Made by a program: the position numbers and the translations under genes. From an uncultured Desulfuromonadales bacterium (lineage in GTDB: Bacteria > Desulfobacterota > Desulfuromonadia > Desulfuromonadales > Trichloromonadaceae): a stretch of 44,848 bases of DNA. Below the pieces are notes generated by a model. It saw only the letters and a program-made list of their open reading frames with translations, had not been told where the DNA came from and searched no databases. The stretch covers positions 1 through 44,848 of the forward strand of contig CALZIZ010000005.1 of assembly GCA_945787465.1 (NCBI GenBank), written 5' to 3'. This document shows positions 38,060-44,848 of this stretch, piece by piece; position 1 is the first letter of the stretch; each line of letters opens with the position of its first letter.

Positions 38060-38333
38060 GAATGAGGTCTCACCTTACAGCCTTTCCCCTTTCCCCCTTT
38101 GACCACCTTGCCTGCCGTCGAGTAATGACGGGTTTGATGGTCCGGAATCTCCTTCAACAGATATCCGCATATCACGTGAGCCCGATAGATGTTCCGGTTT
38201 CTATCTCCATTGCCTTCAACATCCTCTAACAGACTCTCCAAAGAGGGGCTCGAAGAATATCCTGACGGGCGTTGCCCCGGCTGGTCACATGATAGAATGC
38301 GCCGGGGTATTCGATTCTTAGGGGATGGGCCAT
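38060..38333 (-). pseudogene. Internally deleted RAYT remnant (N-terminus joined to C-terminal HTH region)
   Basis: MAHPLRIEYPGAFYHVTSRGNARQD joined out of frame to SSPSLESLLEDVEG...AHVICGYLLKEIPDHQTRHYSTAGKVVK. Confidence 0.85.
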
Positions 38334-38882
38334 GAGGTCGTCCCTGTGGGATTGAAAGCCAAGCCAACCGTCAGGGGTAAAAAGGGCAAGACCGAAGCAC
38401 CCATTGCCAAAGCGGTCGGGGATGTTTCGGTAAATGATTTCGCCGCTCTTCTGATCCCTGGCGGGCATTCGCCGAGCAGACTGCGAAAGGATAAAGCAGC
38501 CGTAGGGTTTGCCGGTGATTTCCTGGAAAGTGGCAAGCCTGTCTTTGCAATCTGCCACGGCCCGCAACTTCTGGTGACCGCAGGTGTCCTGGAAGGTCGC
38601 ACGATGACCGGCTACAGATCGATTGCTCGGGAAATCGAAAATGCCGGAGCGCAATATATCGACGCTGAGGTGGTGGAGGATGGCAACCTCGTTAGCAGCC
38701 GGACTCCGAAAGATCTTCCCGCCTTTATCCGGGGCTTGCCTGACGCAGCTCTAAGGTCCAGAGGCTTTGTAGGTTGGGTTGAGGGACGAAACCCAACATC
38801 ACCCCATTCGCGCCCTTTCCCCGAATCAAAAATCATCCCACCCCCACCTCATTCATTTGGATACAGGCGTCCCTTCGCATAG
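38325..38882 (+). pseudogene. DJ-1/PfpI-family protein, 5'-truncated and 3'-extended through a REP
   Basis: GHEVVPVGLKAKPTVRGKKG...AALLIPGGHSP...KPVFAICHGPQLLVTAGVLEGRTMTGYRSI; N-terminal ~30 aa absent. Confidence 0.75.
38769..38798 (+). repeat. Single GTAG-REP hairpin
   Basis: GTAGGTTGGGTTGAGGGACGAAACCCAACA; 29/30 match to the reverse complement of 27105-27134. Confidence 0.85.
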
Positions 38883-39010
38883 CGGGGGAATCTGGTATAC
38901 GGCCAATCAATCGATTTTCCCGCAATCCCGTGCTTTACCGGGTTGGAGAAAATGTATTCGACATGCTGAAAAACTCCTTTTCCTCCCGAATCTAATGCGA
39001 CCATAAGCTT
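38849..39010 (-). pseudogene. C-terminal remnant of a second-type Y1/REP-associated transposase
   Basis: minus-strand translation KGVFQHVEYIFSNPVKHGIAGKSIDWPYTRFPRYAKGRLYPNE*. Confidence 0.7.
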
Positions 39011-39088
39011 TGCCGCGAGGTCAGCCGCCTGAGATTTAATTGTGTTACGTGCCTCGACCCAACCTCAATATCCAAAAGTCCAATCGCA

Positions 39089-39152
39089 GGGTGGGCACTA
39101 TCCACCCATTGATATTCTCCGCGTTCATCAAATGGGGGGACGGTGCCCACCC
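39089..39152. repeat. Inverted repeat GGGTGGGCAC...GTGCCCACCC
   Basis: GGGTGGGCACTATCCACCCATTGAT / ATCAAATGGGGGGACGGTGCCCACCC arms, ~25 bp imperfect. Confidence 0.75.
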
Positions 39153-39177
39153 TTGTATGATCTTTCGCCCGGACGTT

Positions 39178-41136
39178 CTAGAACGCCAACCGCACCGAGA
39201 AGTTGCGAATCTTGCCCTGGTCCTGACGGGCTGTGTCCTCGACTTCAAGGGTCCATTGCCCTTGAGGCGATTTCCCGACCAGATCGGCCAGCGCGGGCAC
39301 ATTGACCTTGTCGTAGGTCGTTTTAAGGTCTTTGTTGCCGCCCCCTTTTTTGTCATGCAGGATAACGGCATTTGCGCCCAGAGCGTTCGGGGGGATCAGC
39401 CGCACGATCAGATCACCGATGTAGGTATGCTCGATGTCCACCGAAACCTTAATGTCTTTGAGGGATTTGGTATCCCCCACGGCGACGGCGAGGCTGGAGG
39501 TCTGCATATCCTTGACCGTGACGTCCTGGATAGCGGTATGGACCGACTCGTAACGAGGCTGTTTTGGCAGCGCCAGCGCCACGGCCTTCTTGGCGTTGAG
39601 CCGACCGTAACCGTAGCTCGGGCTGTGGCCTTCTCCATTGTACTGCCCCCCGTCAGGATCGATTTTGTCGCAGCTCTGCTTGAGGATTTCCTTCACTTCA
39701 TCCCAGCGTAACTCCGGATTTTGCGCGATGACCAGCGCCGCAACCCCCGCCGCCCCCGGGCAGGCACTGGAGGTTCCGCCGAAGGAGTTGGTGTAATTGC
39801 CTGACGCATCGCCCGCCGAAGGGTTGCCGGGGTTGTAACCGGGGTTGCCGGAGCGGTCGGTGGTCCAAATCCCCGAAGTCCGCGCATCGACCACGTCGTT
39901 GCTGGGAAAGGCGCACCAGATGGCTTGGCCCTTATCGCTGTAAGCGCTGCGCTTGCCGCTGTCGTTGCAGGCTGCAACGGCGGTCACCTTTTCGTAGCTC
40001 GCATAGCCGTCATTGTCCACGCTTTCGTTGCCGTTGCCCGCGGCCCAGGTGATCACGCAGCCCTTACCGTTGCGCCCATTGCCGGTAACCGCGTTGATGG
40101 CGAGCCGCGTCGAGTCGGGCAGCGGAACGAACTGATTGTGAAGCGGATCGTTGGGGTCCCACCAACGACCGTCCCTCGGTCCCCAGCTGCACGAAATGAC
40201 GTCCGCGCCATGCTCGGCAGCCCAGATAAAGGCATCGGCCTCTGCCTGTGAGCCGAGCCCCGACGCCAACCGGATGGGGATCAAGCGCGCCTTGGGTGCC
40301 ACCCCGGATGACCCGAATCGTCCGTCGGCACAGGCGACCCCGGCGCAGGCCGTGCCATGGTCATCCTGAGAACCGGGTCGGGGGTTGCCGTTACCCTGTG
40401 TCACATCGCGTGGCGCCAGTATCTTGCCGGAGCTTGCGAACTCTTCGTGGTCGAGGTCGAAACCGTCATCAATCACCGCAATGGTTGTCCCTTCTCCCTG
40501 GTTCATGCTCCAGGCCGATTCAACAAAGGCATGCTCGTTGATGCGCTGACCGTTGACGGTGGTCGACTTGAGATGCCACTGCTGGGGAAAGGCGCCCCTG
40601 AATGCCATTTCCCGTACGAGTTCGGGGTGACACAGCTCCACCGGAGCCTGCTTCAGCAAGCCCTCTGCTATCTCGAAGACGCGCTGCCCGGTTCCTTCCG
40701 GAGCGCCCACGAAAAAAGCCCTGCGGGCGTATTCCAGCTCTCGTTTGATTTTCAAACCCAACTCACGCAGTATATTTTTGCACTCCCGCGCGCTGACGTC
40801 GTCCTCGAATTTCACAAAGAAGTTTTCCGTGTAAAGCACCGGTGCGTGGGACTTGGCATCGGTCAAAACGCGGCCGGCAAAGCGTAGCGCCGACTCCTTC
40901 TTGAGTAATTCGCGCGCCTCGTTCCGGCCGAGCTCTTTGTCGCAACGCAGCACTTCTACCCCCGCTGCCGGAAATCGGACCACCGATTTGAACCTTTCCG
41001 CAATGGTGCGTGCCTTGTGGGAAAGGGCCAGCCTTTTCAGAGGCACCCCCCGTTGGGTGCGTACCACGATGAGATCTTCGCTCTCCTCAAGCTGGTATTG
41101 TTTTCCTTTTTTACCGCCGTACTTGAACGTCAACAT
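39178..41136 (-). CDS. Subtilisin-like S8 serine protease with N-terminal prodomain-like region and C-terminal P/proprotein-convertase domain
   Basis: TIAVIDDGFDLDHEEF, DDHGTACAGVACA, FGGTSSACPGAAGVAALV; C-terminal SVDIEHTYIGDLIVRLIPP...WTLEVEDTARQDQGKIRNFSVRL. Confidence 0.92.
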   Translation of the reverse strand: MLTFKYGGKKGKQYQLEESEDLIVVRTQRGVPLKRLALSHKARTIAERFKSVVRFPAAGVEVLRCDKELGRNEARELLKKESALRFAGRVLTDAKSHAPVLYTENFFVKFEDDVSARECKNILRELGLKIKRELEYARRAFFVGAPEGTGQRVFEIAEGLLKQAPVELCHPELVREMAFRGAFPQQWHLKSTTVNGQRINEHAFVESAWSMNQGEGTTIAVIDDGFDLDHEEFASSGKILAPRDVTQGNGNPRPGSQDDHGTACAGVACADGRFGSSGVAPKARLIPIRLASGLGSQAEADAFIWAAEHGADVISCSWGPRDGRWWDPNDPLHNQFVPLPDSTRLAINAVTGNGRNGKGCVITWAAGNGNESVDNDGYASYEKVTAVAACNDSGKRSAYSDKGQAIWCAFPSNDVVDARTSGIWTTDRSGNPGYNPGNPSAGDASGNYTNSFGGTSSACPGAAGVAALVIAQNPELRWDEVKEILKQSCDKIDPDGGQYNGEGHSPSYGYGRLNAKKAVALALPKQPRYESVHTAIQDVTVKDMQTSSLAVAVGDTKSLKDIKVSVDIEHTYIGDLIVRLIPPNALGANAVILHDKKGGGNKDLKTTYDKVNVPALADLVGKSPQGQWTLEVEDTARQDQGKIRNFSVRLAF

Positions 41137-41866
41137 GATGTCCTCCACCTGTTGTCAGTGTTCTTCGGTGACCGAATCGAAAAAACCTATCCGCCGCGGT
41201 GGGCGTTGAGAACGCAGGGGCAAACAAAAAAACACTGTGTTTTGCAACTGTTCAGCACCTCAGCAAAAAGCTTTATAAACCGCCGGGACTCGCTTGCCCG
41301 CCATAGCTTTAGCGACGGCGGGCCCCGACAGCCTTCTAGCTGCTAATGACAACGGAGTTGCTTCGTGGCGACTCCTCTTATGCAAAGCATGCAGCAAGGC
41401 CATGACCAGTTCTTTTTGTTTTTTTAGGCATGGCGGCGCCGGTGTTCGCAACAGCCGGGTAGAGCGGTGGCGAAGCACTCCGGTGCGCAAGAGGGCTCGA
41501 AAACGGTGAACCGTCTCTCGATTGCAGAACCGGCACCATGCGGCGCAGCCAACGTCCTTTCTTTGGTGACTTTCTGTGGACGAGCAAAGAAAGTTACCCG
41601 GCTGTCGGGCCGGGACCCGACGGTTTTGCTCTGCAAATGTGGTAAATAGTCACTGTTTCTTTACGGCCTCGGCGGCAAAAATCGGTTTCCCCGAAACTGT
41701 CTTCGCCGATGCACCGATCTTCACCGGTGATATAATGACTTGCGTAAGCATTCTGCCCCTATGAGCCGCAGATCACGGTTGCCCGGAGAGACTCCGGGCA
41801 GCCAAATGCAGGAAGCCCTTTCGAGAGCTTTGTTGAGACCTGACTTTCTCAGTACGGAAGGAAAAA

Positions 41867-42367
41867 ATGATCGACCCTTTTTCCCAATACCCGCGGCGCA
41901 TCAAGGCCAAAACCGAAGCCCCCGATTTACGGTATGTGCGGCTTTCGGATTATTTCGCCATACACGGTGTCCTGCCCGCCGATTTTCATGCCAGGGTAGT
42001 GGGCGAACTGGGTGACGAAAACATTTTCATTTGCCGGGCTGAGCCTTCCCTGCCCCCCCCACCGTTAACCTCAGCGGTTGCGACACCCGTTTATGCTTTG
42101 GAACCTGACGGGGCTCCCGCCGTACCGACCGGCCTTGTATTTGTGCGCTTTGCCGAACACATTCCGGCCAAAGAACGCTGCGACGCCCTCGCCGATGCGG
42201 GCTATGTCATTCATCAAATTTTGTCCTATGCCCCCCATGCCGCCTGGGTCAAGGTTGCCTCAGGTGATATTTCCGCCGCTCTCGCCGCCCTCCCCGCTCT
42301 CGAGTCTCTTCCCGATGTGGAAAATGTGGAGCCCCAGATGTTGACGGCCGCCGCGCGTCGCGGTTAA
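41867..42367 (+). CDS. Standalone protein resembling an S8-protease prodomain (I9-like)
   Basis: FVRFAEHIPAKERCDALADAGYVIHQILSYAPHAAWVKV...LPDVENVEPQML aligns by eye to residues of the neighbouring protease's prodomain. Confidence 0.6.
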   Translation: MIDPFSQYPRRIKAKTEAPDLRYVRLSDYFAIHGVLPADFHARVVGELGDENIFICRAEPSLPPPPLTSAVATPVYALEPDGAPAVPTGLVFVRFAEHIPAKERCDALADAGYVIHQILSYAPHAAWVKVASGDISAALAALPALESLPDVENVEPQMLTAAARRG

Positions 42368-42641
42368 AGGGCCTTACCGTCTTCATGCCAAGCGCAGCCC
42401 CACCGAACAACCGAACATTGCTGACGAAAACCTGACCCAATGGGCTCGACGCAGGGACTGGGGCCGCCGCAATCGTGGCCCCGTCTATGGAATTCTACCA
42501 ACAATTGGCGGCAAATCTTTACCGATCTGGTCTATTTTTTGACATATCTGGTCAATGCGCTGCGCGAACGGCGGGCCGAACCCCTTGGCGGGGGGGATGG
42601 GCGTTGCCGCCATCGGCAGTCGACTCGTCCCGGAACGAAAA

Positions 42642-42663
42642 AAGCCCGGATCTCTCCGGGCTT
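42642..42663. terminator. Terminator-like hairpin
   Basis: AAGCCCGGA-tctc-TCCGGGCTT. Confidence 0.75.
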
Positions 42664-42706
42664 CTCCTTTGATTGTTGGTTTTTCAAGGGCTGTCAGTTT
42701 ATCCTC

Positions 42707-42741
42707 TTCCTGGCTCCTGACTCCTGACTCCTGCCTCCCTG
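42707..42741 (+). repeat. 7-bp-period repeat CTCCTGA
   Basis: TTCCTGG CTCCTGA CTCCTGA CTCCTGC CTCCCTG. Confidence 0.8.
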
Positions 42742-42776
42742 CCTTTATGTTTTTTCCTCCCCTGAGTAGACCATGA

Positions 42777-43355
42777 TCAATGCATGATCTCTCTCACCTT
42801 TTCCGCTTTTACCGAAACCGGGACCGGGTGGGTCACGATGTCAAATACCGGTGAGCGTTTCTGGGCCAGTTCGATGAGTTCGTCCAATTCTTTCTGGGAG
42901 GCGTCGGATTCTATCCGGAACGTTACCCGGATATTTTCAAAACCGTTGCGGACGTTGTCGGAGAGCCCCAGAAAGCCGCGCAGATCAAGATCCCCTTCCA
43001 GTTCGGACTCAACTTCCTCCATGACAATCCCTCGTGCCGCGGCATGGTAAATCATGGAGGTCGTCAGGCAACCTGCCAGGGCCGTGAGCACATACTCGAC
43101 GGGGTTGGCCCCCTGGTCCTGGCCCAGCAGAAGCTGAGGTTCGTCCGATCCCAGGACAAAATCATGCTCATGTTCGTTTTCCTGCTTAGCTCCATAAAAG
43201 TCCATGATCGTGGTGGAATTGTATCCTCCGTTTTCCCACCGGTTTTTCGCCCGGAACTTAAACTTGGCAATTCCGGGATCACCCTTGATGTTATCGATCG
43301 TTTCGAATAATTGGTCGGTGTTTACCCCATTTATAAAACCTTGCCCTTTTAACAT
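42777..43355 (-). CDS. OsmC-family protein
   Basis: MLKGQGFINGVNTDQL start; ANPVEYVLTALAGCLTTSMIYHAAARGI peroxiredoxin-type Cys motif. Confidence 0.88.
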   Translation of the reverse strand: MLKGQGFINGVNTDQLFETIDNIKGDPGIAKFKFRAKNRWENGGYNSTTIMDFYGAKQENEHEHDFVLGSDEPQLLLGQDQGANPVEYVLTALAGCLTTSMIYHAAARGIVMEEVESELEGDLDLRGFLGLSDNVRNGFENIRVTFRIESDASQKELDELIELAQKRSPVFDIVTHPVPVSVKAEKVREIMH

Positions 43356-43504
43356 GGCGCGACTCCTATCGTTAGGGGTTTGCTTGATTGGGTCTTGCTT
43401 AAAGAAATTATACGCCCGGGGGGGGGAGCAAAGATAGTCCTGGCAAATATGGGTCAGGCCTTGCCTTGATACAAATACATGAGGAGTGAGGGGGATAAGA
43501 AAGC

Positions 43505-43532
43505 AAACAGCCCGGAGGGTTCCGGGCTGTTT
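43505..43532. terminator. Terminator after the Gly-rich repeat gene
   Basis: AAACAGCCCGGA-gggt-TCCGGGCTGTTT perfect 12-bp stem. Confidence 0.85.
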
Positions 43533-43581
43533 AATGAATTCTCCGATTTTCGCCGTACGATGCTCCCTTTCCGGCTTAACT

Positions 43582-44828
43582 TCACTGACCATCAAAGGCC
43601 GGCCCCAACAGCACTTGGGCCCATCGCGCCGGACCCGTCGCACTGGCTCCCCGCACGCAGAACCACAGCGTGCAGTCCTCGCCAATGTCGAGTAACGCCA
43701 TCAGGTCCCCGGCCGCGCCGTTTTTCGGCAGGGCCACCGTGCCCCTTTCCAGGACAGGGGCAGCGATTGCGGCGGGCGTGACTGGCGAACCCTCGGGAAA
43801 CCTGGTTTCGACCCGCCTGGGAACCAGCCGGGCCTGCGCCGCTCGCTGTGATTCGAAAATCCCTCCCCGGTCCTTGTCCGAGAAGCCGGTAATGCCCGGT
43901 CCGCCCTGACCCTCACCGCGAACGCCCGTGGGGCCCGCACCGAACACCCCCGTACCGCCGGTCTGGGCGAGAGGAGGCTTGGTTTCACCTCCGGCCAGTC
44001 CGATGACCCCCGCGGCCACCGGCATCTCAGGCGGGATCGGCAAACCACCACGCCCGATAATCCCTGCGCCCGGCTCCAAGGGCCCGACCTGGGTCGCCAC
44101 TCCGCCTTCAAAAATGTTTTCGACCTTGGCATCGGCGCCTTGCCCGAACACGCCGACGCTGCCTGTCTCGCTGGGCGAGAGAGTGTTTTTTCCCCCGCAT
44201 TGCCGCCAACGCCAATCACTCCGGCTCCGAGCAGGAGGCGGCCCTTGTTGGTGTCGGGAACTTTCCCCCCCTGGCCGAAAACACCCACGCCGGGCAATAT
44301 ATCCGGCTCGCCGGGCGTGAGATCCGCGGGCCCGCCAACCCCATGCACGCCGATTCCCCCGCTGCCGCGGCGCAAGAGGCGCTCGCCGCCGGCACCGAGG
44401 CCAAATACCCCCGTTCCCTCCCGCGGGCCGCCGAGGCCGACCACACCTGCGGTGCGCCCGCCGGCATCGCCCAGGACGCCGATGCCGTTCTCGCCTCCCT
44501 GGCCCTTAACCCCCAGGCCTCCCACCTTTCCGCCGATTCCGGTGACGCCGGTCCCGCCACTTACCCCGGCGTGTTCAGCGCTCCAGCCATTAGCGACGAT
44601 GCCGTCAAGCGGCGCCGAGGGGCGGAATTCACCCTCGTCTTCCGAATCTTTTGCCACTTCGACGCGAAAGATGGCGTCTCCGTTAAAATCGAACCTGAAA
44701 CTCCCTGTTTCTATCCCCACGATGCCCACGGAACTGAATTTGTTCTCCGCCCATATCGTGGTCTGGTCGTTGGCCCGGTTGACGCGACCCGCAACCAGGT
44801 CGTCGTTGCTTTCAGATGATCCAGCCAT
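43582..44828 (-). pseudogene. Gly-rich GVxGxGG-repeat protein, split across two frames
   Basis: MAGSSESNDDLVAGRVNRANDQ...GVIGVGGNAGEKTLS continues in another frame as GVFGQGADAKVENIFEGGVATQVGPLEPG...VLLGPAFDGQ. Confidence 0.7.
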
Positions 44829-44848
44829 AGGAATCTCCCCTGTTCAAG

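Noticed and set aside
43479-43781. 100-aa plus-strand ORF opposite the Gly-rich gene end
   Set aside because: Overlaps a terminator hairpin and the antisense of the Gly-rich protein; low-complexity translation.

Overview
A 44.8-kb, GC-rich bacterial window. Gene content and order look like a Desulfuromonadales/Geobacter-type chromosome; that is an inference from the genes, with no search run. Most of it is core: a two-component system, a PEP-synthase regulator, prmA, rsmE, dapF, nfo, dtd, trxA, and a siroheme/heme cluster (siroheme synthase, ccs, hemA, hemC, cobA-hemD, hemB). It also has an M16 peptidase, a GAF-AAA+ sigma-54 activator, an RCK/antiporter pair and a PBP. The last ~9 kb is accessory and decayed: remnants of REP-associated tyrosine transposases (RAYT), a truncated DJ-1/PfpI gene, a subtilisin-like protease, a separate ORF resembling that protease's prodomain, OsmC, and a frameshifted Gly-rich repeat protein. 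The most interesting signals are: (1) a family of 7-bp-period repeats, several arranged as inverted arms, between and into heme-cluster genes; (2) a 168-bp MITE-like element present twice, bounded by CTAGGAGG termini, one copy supplying the hemC stop codon; (3) further hairpin/MITE-like elements, including one between a candidate promoter and dapF; (4) GTAG-headed REP/BIME-like hairpins together with several dead RAYT genes; (5) a candidate sigma-54 promoter with a perfect 16-bp palindrome ~100 bp upstream, in front of a large repeat lipoprotein; (6) a standalone subtilisin-prodomain-like protein beside an S8 protease; (7) an HDOD-GGDEF gene apparently lacking its 5' end. No rRNA, tRNA, CRISPR array or intact IS element was recognised.
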